DNA from: Anaerolineaceae bacterium
GTDB taxonomy: Bacteria; Chloroflexota; Anaerolineae; Anaerolineales; Anaerolineaceae
DNA length: 20,469 nucleotides
Direction: 5' to 3'
Assembly (NCBI GenBank): GCA_028714615.1
Contig: JAQTMA010000027.1
Location: forward strand, 5,673-26,141
Below, piece after piece: positions 1-8,327 of the stretch. A program made the translations under genes and the position numbers. Within the stretch, counting starts at the first letter, position 1. Every line of letters begins with the position of its first letter. The notes under the pieces are model-generated. The model made no database searches. It had not been told where the DNA came from and worked only from the letters and a program-made list of their open reading frames with translations.

Positions 1-2
1 TT

Positions 3-126
3 ACACGGAAAGTACGGATAAAAATGGATTATATAACTCGCAGATACTGAATAAAAAGGATTTTTCGTTTTTAATTTCTTAGGTTTTATCTGTACTTATC
101 CTTAAAATCCGCCGAAGGATCCGTGT
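3..126. repeat. Imperfect inverted repeat downstream of the last gene
   Basis: AAGTACGGATAAAA (10-23) matches 84-97 in reverse complement at 13 of 14 positions, and ACACGGA (3-9) matches 120-126. The loop is AT-rich. It may be a 3' structure or weak terminator of the neu block; no classic GC stem plus T-run is present. No gene is seen in 1-141. Confidence 0.5.
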
Positions 127-141
127 CCAAAAGATTTTATC

Positions 142-1086
142 TCAAGATTCCAAAAATCCTTTAAGCTTCTTTGCCATAAATATCTCTGTGGCAGCCATTG
201 ATTCCACAGTCGCTCCTCCGATATGGGGAGTGATCAACAAATGATCATGCGCCCGCGCATAATTCAGGAGCGCCTGTGATCGTTGGCCGCGCTCCGCCCG
301 AATCACATCCAGCGCTGCTCCGGCCAGGCTCCTATGTTCCAGTGCCTCCAGCAGGGCTGTTTCATCCAGAAGTTCCCCGCGTGCGGTGTTGACCAGCAGG
401 GCATTTTCCGGCAGGTAAGCCAGCTCCCGTGAGCCGATCATGCCGCGGGTCTCTTCATTCAGGGGTACATGCACCGATAGAACCTGCGCGTTCCTCAGCA
501 GTTGCTCCAGACTGGCACAGCGCTCAACCCCATCGATCCAACCCTGGCGGTATGGGTCGTATGCGATTACCCGCATACCAAACGCCAGTCCGTAACGCGC
601 CACGATTTCGCCGATGCGCCCCAGCCCAAGAATAGCTAACGTTTTCCCGGCCAGGTCGTGCCCGCGAAAGGCATCTCGATCCCAGGCCCCGGATACCACC
701 GAGTTGCAGGCCGCGGGGATGCGGCGTGCGAGCACCAGGAGCAACCCCCAGGTCAGCTCAGCGGTCGCCGGGATACTGCGCAGGAAATCGGTCTCTCCCC
801 GCAAGCTCAGTACGGTGATACCGCGCTGCTGAGCTGCCTGAAGATCAATATGGTCCAACCCCGTGGTAGCGCTGACGATCACTTTCAAGCGTAGAGCTTG
901 CTGGATGACGCTCTCGTCCACCCGATGGGCCAACCGGACGATAAGCACATCGAATTCCGGAAGACATTCCAGCAGCTGTGCTCGGGTCAACGGGCCATCG
1001 ACCACTTCTCCGAGTGTTTCCAACACGGCACGCGCATCCGGAGAATAGCGGTCAGGTTCCAGGTTGAGAATGCGTAGGTTCGCCAT
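142..1086 (-). CDS. D-isomer-specific 2-hydroxyacid dehydrogenase (phosphoglycerate dehydrogenase-like)
   Basis: A 314-residue NAD-dependent 2-hydroxyacid dehydrogenase, normal length for the family. The Rossmann motif GLGRIG is at 154-159, and an acidic residue ends the second strand (D177, in AYDP), which favours NAD over NADP. The usual catalytic triad is visible: Arg236 in NTARGELL, Glu265 after LDVIRA, and His288 in PHIGGAT. The family interconverts 2-keto acids and D-2-hydroxy acids in the cytoplasm; the substrate cannot be read from sequence. The ATG lies 4 nt after the asnB stop, and AAGGT overlapping that stop can serve as the ribosome site. It is the last gene of the neu block, so it probably supplies or modifies a hydroxy acid for the glycan, for example an N-acyl group. 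That role is inference. A housekeeping serine-pathway role is the alternative. Confidence 0.87.
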   Translation of the reverse strand: MANLRILNLEPDRYSPDARAVLETLGEVVDGPLTRAQLLECLPEFDVLIVRLAHRVDESVIQQALRLKVIVSATTGLDHIDLQAAQQRGITVLSLRGETDFLRSIPATAELTWGLLLVLARRIPAACNSVVSGAWDRDAFRGHDLAGKTLAILGLGRIGEIVARYGLAFGMRVIAYDPYRQGWIDGVERCASLEQLLRNAQVLSVHVPLNEETRGMIGSRELAYLPENALLVNTARGELLDETALLEALEHRSLAGAALDVIRAERGQRSQALLNYARAHDHLLITPHIGGATVESMAATEIFMAKKLKGFLES

Positions 1087-1090
1087 GCGG

Positions 1091-2824
1091 TTACCTTATG
1101 GTGAGGCGGTCAGCCATCAAACCGATGGTGATCCACTGCCAGACATAGAAACTATTGTCGCTTTGCCCAGCACAGAAGGCCTTCCAGGACTGGCGAACTG
1201 CTTCCGGATCTAGCCAGACCCCACCGGTGCATTCCAATGCGCGCTGGATGCAGCTATCCGCCCATCCAACGAGCGGGCCACGCAGCCACTCACGCTGTGG
1301 AGTCTGCATCGGCCGTTTGGGTTCCTCAACTACGCCATTAGGCGCGAGTCGCGAGGCGATGCGCCGCAGCAGCCACTTGCGTTTGCCGCCCTGGATCTTG
1401 CGCTCGACAGGCTGGCGCAGCGCCAGCTCTACCATGCGGTGGTCCAGGAAAGGTTCGCGCAGTTCGGTTGAGACGCGCATCGAAATCCGGTCGTTAAAAC
1501 GCATGGCCCGTGGGATTTTCGTATAAGCGGCATCTCGCAGTTGCAGGTTAAGGATCGGGTCTGCAAACGGCTGTGGAGAGCAGAATGCTTCTGCCAGGGC
1601 GCGGAATTCCGGGACCAGGCACTCTGCACGGATCGGAGATTCCCGCGTGCCTTGCACCACCCCGGCAGCCTGACCACGCAGCACGTTCTCGTAATAATCA
1701 TAGCCGGCCCACTGTTCGTCCATCCCATTGCCGTCCAGCAAGACGATCACCCCGTCCGCTCGGGCGCGCTCGAACAAAGATGCATATGCCAGGGTGGGCA
1801 AGCCGGAGTACGGTTCATCCTGGAACTGCTGCACTGATTCAGCCAGAGCCGGGACTTCCTCCAGCCGCAGTTGACATAAAACAGACGGGTGGCGGGTTCT
1901 AGCCAGCATTTCGCGCACCCAGGGAGTCTCATCATAGGCGGGGTCGCCGGTAATAAAAGTATAGGCTTTGACGTCATTATCCGCGCCCTGCACGGCGCCC
2001 ACCAGTCCAAGCAGGACGGATGAGTCCAACCCGCCGCTCAAATTGATCGCCACCGGCACATCCGAGCGGAAGCGCAAGCGGACGCTTGCTTTCATCAACG
2101 CCAGGTATTCCTCTTCCACAACTGCTAATGATCGACAATCTTGCTCGGTCACCCGGTCGGCCAGGTCGTACCAGCGCTCTACGTGCATCTGGCCGCTTTC
2201 CCAGGCTAGCCAGCTGCCTGGAGGCAACGCTTGAACGCCAGACCAAAACGTGCGCGGGGTATGGTCGTATAGCCCATTGGCCAGGTAGGTCGCCCAGGCA
2301 GTAGTGTCAGGCACTGCTGGAACCCCAGCCGCGTGCAGCGCTTTGATCTCGCTGGCGAAAACCAGCCCTCCGTCTGGCCGGGTTGCATAATAAAACGGTT
2401 TGACTCCGAACCGGTCGCGTGCAGCAAATAGGCGCTGGCGGCGCGTGTCCCAGACTGCGAAGGCAAACATCCCGATGAACCGTTCCAGGCAGGCATCACC
2501 CCACCGTTCGTACGCAGCCAGCGCTACCTCGGTATCGGTGTGACTGATGTAGGGATAATCAGCTAATTCAGCGCGCAGCTCCAGGTAGTTGTAAAGCTCG
2601 CCGTTGAAAATGATCCATAAGTCGCCCCGGCCATTGCGCATGGGCTGGTAGCCAGTGTTGGATAGGTCGATAATGCTCAGCCGGTCGTGTCCTAACCCAG
2701 CAGTCCCGCTTGGGTCAACCCAGGTACCGCTGTTATCCGGACCGCGGTGGTGCAGTGCGGCCACCATTGCGTCCAACTGCGCCTTCTGCCAACCCGTGCC
2801 GACAATACCCGAAATGCCGCACAT
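1091..2824 (-). CDS. asnB: Asparagine synthase (glutamine-hydrolysing), class II amidotransferase
   Basis: A full-length 577-residue AsnB-family protein. The nucleophile Cys2 begins the mature N-terminus (MCGISGIVG). Glutaminase-domain motifs follow: HHRGPD at 25-30, GHDRLSI at 45-51, FNGELYN at 73-79 and DRFGVKPFYY at 137-146. The synthetase half carries the ATP-pyrophosphatase loop SGGLDSS at 263-269 and a GNGMDEQWAGY stretch. Such enzymes hydrolyse glutamine and pass ammonia to an adenylated carboxylate. The start overlaps the neuA stop by 1 nt (TGATG), so the two are translationally coupled. Within a sialic-acid operon the acceptor may be a sugar acid or an acetamido group rather than aspartate; this is inference, since many polysaccharide clusters carry AsnB homologues of unproven function. 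All key residues are present, so it should be active. Confidence 0.92.
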   Translation of the reverse strand: MCGISGIVGTGWQKAQLDAMVAALHHRGPDNSGTWVDPSGTAGLGHDRLSIIDLSNTGYQPMRNGRGDLWIIFNGELYNYLELRAELADYPYISHTDTEVALAAYERWGDACLERFIGMFAFAVWDTRRQRLFAARDRFGVKPFYYATRPDGGLVFASEIKALHAAGVPAVPDTTAWATYLANGLYDHTPRTFWSGVQALPPGSWLAWESGQMHVERWYDLADRVTEQDCRSLAVVEEEYLALMKASVRLRFRSDVPVAINLSGGLDSSVLLGLVGAVQGADNDVKAYTFITGDPAYDETPWVREMLARTRHPSVLCQLRLEEVPALAESVQQFQDEPYSGLPTLAYASLFERARADGVIVLLDGNGMDEQWAGYDYYENVLRGQAAGVVQGTRESPIRAECLVPEFRALAEAFCSPQPFADPILNLQLRDAAYTKIPRAMRFNDRISMRVSTELREPFLDHRMVELALRQPVERKIQGGKRKWLLRRIASRLAPNGVVEEPKRPMQTPQREWLRGPLVGWADSCIQRALECTGGVWLDPEAVRQSWKAFCAGQSDNSFYVWQWITIGLMADRLTIR

Positions 2825-3573
2825 CAGGCCACTCCCTCGTCCGATTGCGCTCGCGCCTGAAGGTCCTGAATCAGGAATTCAGCCAGCTTGAAATCCAGTT
2901 GGCTGTCAATGTTGACTGAGCGCTCCTCTGGCATAACATAGGGCCGAATGGTCTCGCCCCAGATTGATCTTTTCTCCATAATGGTATCCCGCCGCGACAT
3001 GTAGATGGCTCCGTTGCGCATGTATGCTGGCGGCTGGTAGTCCTGCCGGCGGGTACCTTCCTTTTCCTCGATACAATAGGGAACCAGTTGGTTGCCCTCA
3101 ATACGCTTCATCAGGATGGGGTGCGTGGAATACACCTGCACCACGCTGATGACCGAGTCGCAGCCGCCGCTGGAAGCCAGCTCTACAACGTGACGGATGT
3201 CTTCAGGAGCCCGGAACGGGGTGGTGGGTTGGAGCAGCAGCACCCAATCCATGCGCACCTGGTCCTGGTCCTCCACGAAGCGGACCGCGTGCTGCAAGAC
3301 CGGCAGGGTGGGAGCTCGGTCGCCAGCCAGCTCCGCCGGGCGCAAGAAGGGGACTTCCGCCCCACAAACGCGGGCAATCTCCGCAATTTCTGCATCGTCC
3401 GTACTGACGATCACCCGGTGGATGAGGTCCCGTACCTGGAGCACCGCTTCGATGGTATAGGCAATCAGCGGCTTGCCGCCCACCGGGCGGATATTTTTGC
3501 GCGGAACGCCTTTCGAGCCACCGCGGGCCGGGATGATTGCCAGGGTTTTCAAAGTATCTATTCTGCGATCCAT
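2824..3573 (-). CDS. neuA: CMP-N-acylneuraminate cytidylyltransferase
   Basis: A 249-residue sugar cytidylyltransferase. The N-terminal nucleotide-binding motif IPARGGSKGVPRKN at 14-27 is the NeuA/LegF/KdsB-type signature. It is followed by a conserved GGKPLIAYTIEA stretch, and LLQPTTPFR appears near residue 110. The family activates a nonulosonic acid with CTP, giving CMP-sugar and pyrophosphate, in the cytoplasm. It is preceded by neuC (7-nt gap) and neuB, the order expected for a CMP-sialic acid pathway. No strong ribosome site precedes the ATG at 3573, so translation is probably coupled to neuC. Neu5Ac versus legionaminic acid cannot be decided from this gene alone; the absence of other legionaminic genes nearby favours Neu5Ac. 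Confidence 0.9.
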   Translation of the reverse strand: MDRRIDTLKTLAIIPARGGSKGVPRKNIRPVGGKPLIAYTIEAVLQVRDLIHRVIVSTDDAEIAEIARVCGAEVPFLRPAELAGDRAPTLPVLQHAVRFVEDQDQVRMDWVLLLQPTTPFRAPEDIRHVVELASSGGCDSVISVVQVYSTHPILMKRIEGNQLVPYCIEEKEGTRRQDYQPPAYMRNGAIYMSRRDTIMEKRSIWGETIRPYVMPEERSVNIDSQLDFKLAEFLIQDLQARAQSDEGVA

Positions 3574-3580
3574 TTCATTA

Positions 3581-4741
3581 TCAATACGTCAGGCGCTTAT
3601 CAATTTTGAGCGGCGCCTCGGAAAGGATCTGGGCAATTCGTGCACCCGCCTTCCCATCTCCATAAAGCGTGGAGCAAGATGGCCGGCCGTTACTCAAATG
3701 AGTCACAATCGCTTGAGAGATCTGCGCCCGGTCATATTCCACGTCGATCACATTCGGGCCGCGTTCGCGCCCTAGCTCGCGCGATCCGATATTGACAGCG
3801 GGGACGCCCAGGTAGGAACACTCCCGGATGGCCACACTCGAGTTGCCCACAATGCCTCGGCTGCGGTACACCAAACGCAAGAAGTTTTCCGGTGGAACAT
3901 CCTTGAAAAAGTGGATGTTTTTGGGTTGCTCGATCTCGCGGAAGGCACGGATTCCGCTCGAGGCTCCATCCGAGCCGGCGTCGACATTCGGCCAAAACCA
4001 CAGGGTGGGCAATCCCAATTCTTTGATAGCATACAGGGTCTCGGTCACCTGGTGGCGGGCTTGCTGATATTCGGTCGTCACCGGGTGCTGCATCACCACC
4101 AGGTAACCATGGGTCAAGTCTACCTGTGCGCCAACCCCCCCATACTGCGCGAATGGGTCGATTTCCTGCCCAGGGTTCGCCATGACCCGGGCAGCGATAT
4201 CAATAGATGGGCAGCCGGTGACGAATACCTGCCCCGGGTCCTCACCCATGCGGATGACGCGCTCGGCAGCTTTTGGGGTAGCCACAAAATGCATATCTGC
4301 CAGCTTGGTCACGGCATGGCGCACTTTTTCATCGATGGAGCCGGTTACTTCACCTCCCTGGATATGCGCCAGGGGTATGTTCAGATAGGTCGCCGAGATA
4401 GCTGTCGCGATGGTTTCATAGCGGTCGGCGATGGTCACGACCACATCCGGCTGCAGGTTATCGAACACGGTGGAGAGTTCCATCAGGCCCAGGCCGGTGG
4501 TCTTGGCAGAAGTGACCAGGTTTTCCCCTTCCAGCACCATATATACCTTGGCGTCGATGTGGAAGCCATCTTCCTCAATGTGCCGGAAAGCGCTGCCATA
4601 GCGGTCGAGCAGCAGCGAAGCCGCCGCCACCACTTGCAGTTCCAGCTCGGGGTGGTCGCGAATCGCCTCCAGTGCGGTGCGAATGCGCGAGTAACTCGGT
4701 CGTGCGGTGATGACCACACAAATTTTTCGTTTCGCACTCAT
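3581..4741 (-). CDS. neuC: UDP-N-acetylglucosamine 2-epimerase (hydrolysing)
   Basis: A 386-residue GT-B-fold epimerase/hydrolase. The N-terminal motif ARPSYSRI at 13-20, HIQGGEVTGSIDE at 126-138 followed by RHAVTKLADMHF, and GNSSVAIRE in the C-terminal half are typical of the hydrolysing NeuC/LegG group rather than the non-hydrolysing WecB group. NeuC converts UDP-GlcNAc to ManNAc plus UDP, the first committed step of bacterial Neu5Ac synthesis. The ATG overlaps the neuB stop by 4 nt (ATGA), giving translational coupling. If the substrate were UDP-2,4-diacetamido-bacillosamine the gene would be LegG, but no 4-aminotransferase or acetyltransferase for that precursor is in the window. Confidence 0.92.
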   Translation of the reverse strand: MSAKRKICVVITARPSYSRIRTALEAIRDHPELELQVVAAASLLLDRYGSAFRHIEEDGFHIDAKVYMVLEGENLVTSAKTTGLGLMELSTVFDNLQPDVVVTIADRYETIATAISATYLNIPLAHIQGGEVTGSIDEKVRHAVTKLADMHFVATPKAAERVIRMGEDPGQVFVTGCPSIDIAARVMANPGQEIDPFAQYGGVGAQVDLTHGYLVVMQHPVTTEYQQARHQVTETLYAIKELGLPTLWFWPNVDAGSDGASSGIRAFREIEQPKNIHFFKDVPPENFLRLVYRSRGIVGNSSVAIRECSYLGVPAVNIGSRELGRERGPNVIDVEYDRAQISQAIVTHLSNGRPSCSTLYGDGKAGARIAQILSEAPLKIDKRLTY

Positions 4742-5805
4742 CGGGCTACAGCCTCATCTTCGAAGTCGGCGGCCTGCAAAAAACTGCCCGCAGTCACGTC
4801 GCGTTTCAAACGCTGCCCCACCCAGCGATCAATTTCGGCGGCGGGGAGGCCAGTGCCTGGCTTACGCGCGGCTAAATCAGCACGTTTAACGGCGGTTCCG
4901 GCAGGCAGATCTTGGCGCGCAACCAGGCTCTTGCCGAACATGCTGCGCATTGGTTCCAAATCACGGCTGAGCTGGTCCTTATCCACCGGGTGAGCCAAGG
5001 CGCTTTCGATAAAGCGCACCCCTTCAACGAGCTGGCCTAGCTCTACAGGGGTCAGCGACACCGGCACGTCCGGGCCAAACATATCCCGGCTGAGGGTGAC
5101 GTGTACTTCCACCAGCTTGGCGCCGAGGGTGGCGGCTGCCAGCCCGGTATAGATCTTCCCGGAGTGGTCGGAGATGCCTACGGGAACCTGGTAGCGCTCC
5201 TGGAAGAACCCCAGCAAGTTCAGACCGAGATCTTCCGGCTGAGAGGGGTATTTGGAGGTGCATTGCATAACCGCCAGGGGCAGGTGGTACCCGCGGAGCG
5301 CTGCTACAGCCTGGTCGATCTCAGCCAGGGAGCTCATCCCGGTCGAAAGCAGCACGGGTTTATTTGTCTGGGCAATGCTCTCGAGCAGCAACGGGTTGGA
5401 GACTTCGCCGGAAGCGATCTTCCAGGCCGGCATGCCCACCCGCTCGAGCAGGTCGACCGCTTCATCCGAAAAGGGGGAGCTCAGGAAGACCATGCCACGC
5501 TCACAGGCATGCGCCGCCAACCCGGCCCACTGGTCGGCGGTAAACTCCATGCGCCGCCAATAATCAAAGCGCGTGGCATCCTGTTGACTGAACTTAATCC
5601 GGAAAATTTCTTGCGCTGAACTTTCTGCTGCGGCGATGTGGGTCTGGAACTTGACTGCATCCGCTCCAGCCTTGGCGATGGCATCGATAAATGCGTGCGC
5701 CGTCCCCAGGCTACCGTCGTGTGCCTGGCCAACCTCGCCGATGATCCAGGTAGGAGCGCTGCCTCCTACGGGCTTTCCATCTATATTGAACGCAAATGAG
5801 TCCAT
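4738..5805 (-). CDS. neuB: N-acetylneuraminate synthase family protein (first of two synthases)
   Basis: A 355-residue PEP-dependent nonulosonate synthase: TIM barrel at about 15-280 and SAF (antifreeze-like) domain at about 291-350. Visible motifs are EVGQAHDG 24-31, KFQTH 52-56, SSPFS 109-113, SGEV 132-135, STGMS 154-158, SDHSG 212-216 and GPDV 244-247. It condenses an N-acyl-mannosamine-type sugar with PEP. The usual E-K/R-H-F-T segment reads EVHVT (233-237): the histidine expected to bind metal is kept, but the basic residue before it is Val. I believe this variant recurs in a NeuB subgroup but could not check. The ATG follows the upstream stop by 4 nt and overlaps neuC on the other side. 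A legionaminate synthase role is possible. The synthase encoded at 11911-12981 is clearly diverged from it. Confidence 0.9.
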   Translation of the reverse strand: MDSFAFNIDGKPVGGSAPTWIIGEVGQAHDGSLGTAHAFIDAIAKAGADAVKFQTHIAAAESSAQEIFRIKFSQQDATRFDYWRRMEFTADQWAGLAAHACERGMVFLSSPFSDEAVDLLERVGMPAWKIASGEVSNPLLLESIAQTNKPVLLSTGMSSLAEIDQAVAALRGYHLPLAVMQCTSKYPSQPEDLGLNLLGFFQERYQVPVGISDHSGKIYTGLAAATLGAKLVEVHVTLSRDMFGPDVPVSLTPVELGQLVEGVRFIESALAHPVDKDQLSRDLEPMRSMFGKSLVARQDLPAGTAVKRADLAARKPGTGLPAAEIDRWVGQRLKRDVTAGSFLQAADFEDEAVAR

Positions 5806-5809
5806 GAGT

Positions 5810-7246
5810 TTATCTCTGCTTGTTGACCAGTGATAATAAGAATTGAGCGGTCTTACCGGTGGCTTCGCCGTTCAGGTACGTCAACTCCTGCTGGATAAAA
5901 CGATGGCGTGCTTCGGCATCCAGGGAAGGATCGACGAGATAATCATCCATCACTTTGATGAGTTCCTCGGCCGTGAACGCATTGCGGCCGGCATGCAGCT
6001 TGTTGACCCGTGCGGCGGTCGGCCAGTTCGGCACTTCATGAAGGGGTATCCAATAATTCCCTGGCCATCCGCCCGGAGAATCGATGCACACGCTGACGAT
6101 GGGCTTACCGTGTAGAGCGGCTTCCAAAACCATGGTCGAATAGATTGAGACAAGCACATCGCAATGCGCCAGCATGGAGGTTTTCTCTGGAAAATCTTCC
6201 CCGGAATAGCGCGGCAGTCCTCCCGCCAGCGCCTTGGGGGCGACTACGTGAACGTCCGGACACTGGCTGGCGAGCTGGGTGATCGCATCGCATTCCTGCT
6301 GGTAGTGCGGGAAGGGTTTGAAGTGATTGGGGTGCAGGCGGATAAGCAATTGAGAAGGCACCGAAAGTTGATTACGGGCGATCATCTCAATCATGCTTTG
6401 GACGATGTGCAAATTGGGTGAAATGCTCAGCGCCGTGGCGGCATAGGCGACCAAGCGCTTGTCAGGATCCAATCCGTGCATCCGAAAGTATTCCTCGCGC
6501 GGGATCAGCCACTTCTTACTAATATACCCGTCATATAGAGGAAAACCGCCTATAAAGATATTCTCCTTAGGCCAATCGTATCCGGTGCTTAGCTCCCACT
6601 TGTGGACGTCTGACCAGACGCTGGCGTAATCCACATGCGCCCCTGGCAGGCCGTGCGCGCTGGGGTTGTCCCAGCCGACGGTCACCATAGCCGTGGGGAT
6701 CTTGCGCCGGTTGGCTTCCCGCAGCAGGTAGCGGTCCAGGCGCCACCCCGCGGTGGCCGAGACGATCAGATCAGGCTGGTATTTGCCGAACAGGTCCCCA
6801 TAAATCTCCGGTGTGAACATGCGCTGCTGAAGGCCTGCAAAAGCTCTTCTGGCGACACGAGAATGGCGTAACAGCCCGATCGCCGGGCGGGTGGCTTTCA
6901 AGGCGTACTTCCAGCGGCCTTTCGCTTCATATTCCTTGCGCTGGCGATGCGTGTCCACATAGGTCATAGGCACCTTGGGGTTCATGCTGGCACCGCGAAT
7001 GTGCTCCATTAATTCCTGCACGCCCCCATGCACCGTTTTCTGGTAGTGAATCGCCTGATCTTCGCGCATCGAATCGAAGGCGAGTAAGGGGTTGGCGCCG
7101 TATTCCTCGCGAAGGCGAGGAATGAGCTCATCCTGGACGAGGAACACTAAGCGCACGTCTTGATCCGTGAGCAACCTAGCAAGGTCAGTCAGCAGAAAAT
7201 TAGCAAGCGTCAGGCCGTGATCAATAACCAGCAAGATCGTTTTCAA
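5810..7246 (-). CDS. GT-B-fold glycosyltransferase-like protein (CDP-glycerol/capsule-transferase type)
   Basis: A 478-residue protein with no signal peptide or membrane segment. The first strand is followed by an N-terminal Rossmann-like half. The C-terminal half has RLHPNH at 303-308 and SIYSTMVLEAALHGKPIVSV at 367-386, the arrangement used by CDP-glycerol transferases and capsule GT-B enzymes to hold a nucleotide-sugar. Near the middle it has VTVGWDNPSAHG. It probably transfers a sugar, perhaps from a CMP-donor given the adjacent neuB, but this is inference and the family assignment is by pattern only. The start is TTG: GGAG lies 8 nt upstream, and the nearby ATG at 7260 is out of frame and stops after five codons. 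The next gene, neuB, follows by 4 nt. Confidence 0.72.
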   Translation of the reverse strand: MKTILLVIDHGLTLANFLLTDLARLLTDQDVRLVFLVQDELIPRLREEYGANPLLAFDSMREDQAIHYQKTVHGGVQELMEHIRGASMNPKVPMTYVDTHRQRKEYEAKGRWKYALKATRPAIGLLRHSRVARRAFAGLQQRMFTPEIYGDLFGKYQPDLIVSATAGWRLDRYLLREANRRKIPTAMVTVGWDNPSAHGLPGAHVDYASVWSDVHKWELSTGYDWPKENIFIGGFPLYDGYISKKWLIPREEYFRMHGLDPDKRLVAYAATALSISPNLHIVQSMIEMIARNQLSVPSQLLIRLHPNHFKPFPHYQQECDAITQLASQCPDVHVVAPKALAGGLPRYSGEDFPEKTSMLAHCDVLVSIYSTMVLEAALHGKPIVSVCIDSPGGWPGNYWIPLHEVPNWPTAARVNKLHAGRNAFTAEELIKVMDDYLVDPSLDAEARHRFIQQELTYLNGEATGKTAQFLLSLVNKQR

Positions 7247-7254
7247 TAACGGAA

Positions 7255-7258
7255 CTCC
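7255..7258 (-). promoter_or_regulatory. Ribosome binding site supporting a TTG start
   Basis: GGAG on the minus strand, 8 nt before TTG at 7246. This decides the start of the GT-B gene, since no in-frame ATG is near. Confidence 0.6.
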
Positions 7259-7282
7259 ATCACCCCTGTCTGACAGGAGGAA

Positions 7283-8242
7283 TTAACGAGCATAATACCA
7301 CCGGAAGATGGCATTGTACAAAGCAAGCAGTACCGGCTTGATAACCGGCAGGTCGAGCATCCGCCGCCGGATGCCAGCGGTACGGGCCAGAGGCGCCAGT
7401 TGGCGCTCGGCGCGCAGCTGTTCCGGGACGGTATTGCTCATATTCATCACCAGCGGATCAGTCGTCATCAAGCGCAGGTAACCGCCGGAATTCATGCGTT
7501 CGTCCAGCTGGCGTACCTGTCCCATCGGGCGGTCCATGTGGAATGGCAGGAACTGCTGCAATACTGATTTATTGGCGACAAATTGCCAGTGCGATGCACC
7601 TGCCAGGGCTGGCATACCGCAGTAGCTCAAGCGGAAGTCGCTTCCTGCAGCGTAGCTCCCGCGGATCTCATCTTCGCTGGCGCCCAGGCTCAGGTTGAAC
7701 TCAAGGTAGGTCGGCCAGGGGATGAATTGTCCCTGCTCCAGGCTGACCTGCTCGGTATGGCGTGCCCATTCTACCGTGGTCGTGTAGAGCTCCGGGTTGG
7801 TACGAAAAGGCCGGCTGGTAACCATGCCCACATTTGGGTAGGTCTCCAGAATTTCCACGGAGCGCGACAACCAGCCCGGGTAGAAGAGCACGTCGCTGTC
7901 TGCGTAGGCGATGATTTCGCCAGGGGCCGCACCGAAAATGACATTCCAGGCGCCGCCCTTGCCGAGGTTCTTGTCCGAGAGGATCAGGAACTGGATGCGC
8001 CCTTCCTGCTCTTCTTGCAGCAGGTAGTCTTGTACCTCCGGACAACTGCCGTTGTCGAAGATCATCAAGTCAAAAGGCATGTCCGCCCCATCGCGCAGGC
8101 TGGCCAGGCTGACCTTTAGCACGTCTAACCCTTCGGCGTAAAACCCGGAGAGGAAGGGGAGATAGGTCAAGACCACCGCCGTAACGCGCTCCGGTTGTAC
8201 CACCTGGTTGACGTACTTGGCTGGATTTTGTCCCAGACGCAT
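7283..8242 (-). CDS. Family 2-type glycosyltransferase
   Basis: A 319-residue GT-A glycosyltransferase. A hydrophobic strand (TAVVLTYLPF) begins at 21. FDNGSC at 62-67 and NLGKGGAWN at 92-100 are the usual nucleotide-binding positions of GT2 enzymes. The metal-binding DxD is ADSDV at 114-118. The C-terminal part has short basic and aromatic stretches but no clear membrane helix. It would add one sugar residue to a lipid-linked or growing glycan at the inner face of the membrane; donor and acceptor are unknown. The ATG has a strong AGGAG site 6 nt upstream, and the gene begins a new unit after a 324-nt spacer rich in inverted repeats. A 36-nt gap separates it from the next gene. Confidence 0.85.
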   Translation of the reverse strand: MRLGQNPAKYVNQVVQPERVTAVVLTYLPFLSGFYAEGLDVLKVSLASLRDGADMPFDLMIFDNGSCPEVQDYLLQEEQEGRIQFLILSDKNLGKGGAWNVIFGAAPGEIIAYADSDVLFYPGWLSRSVEILETYPNVGMVTSRPFRTNPELYTTTVEWARHTEQVSLEQGQFIPWPTYLEFNLSLGASEDEIRGSYAAGSDFRLSYCGMPALAGASHWQFVANKSVLQQFLPFHMDRPMGQVRQLDERMNSGGYLRLMTTDPLVMNMSNTVPEQLRAERQLAPLARTAGIRRRMLDLPVIKPVLLALYNAIFRWYYAR

Positions 8243-8248
8243 GCAAAA

Positions 8249-8253
8249 CTCCT
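8249..8253 (-). promoter_or_regulatory. Strong ribosome binding site of the GT2 gene
   Basis: AGGAG on the minus strand, 6 nt before the ATG at 8242. It is the best Shine-Dalgarno match in the left half of the window and marks the first gene of the neu block. Confidence 0.65.
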
Positions 8254-8278
8254 GTTTCGTTTATCTTACCACAATGGA

Positions 8279-8327
8279 TTTTAGATTTTTGATTTTAGAT
8301 TGTAGATTGTAGATTGCTGATTGAAGA
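8279..8327. repeat. Degenerate 7-nt tandem repeat (ttagatt/gtagatt type)
   Basis: About seven consecutive 7-nt units of the form TTAGATT, TTTGATT, GTAGATT and GCTGATT. The inner 35 bases form the outer left arm of the large inverted repeat in this spacer. Confidence 0.75.

Noticed and set aside
3911..4993. 360-codon open frame on the plus strand
   Set aside because: Antisense to neuC and the 3' end of neuB, both with conserved motifs. Long antisense frames are expected in GC-rich DNA.
7265..7277. Perfect palindrome CCTGTC-T-GACAGG between two genes
   Set aside because: A 1-nt loop cannot form an RNA hairpin, there is no T-run, and a single 13-nt dyad is not enough to call an operator.
8243..8291. 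Sigma-70-like promoter before the GT2 gene
   Set aside because: A TAAGAT resembles a -10 box, but no -35 box lies at suitable spacing, so it was not listed.
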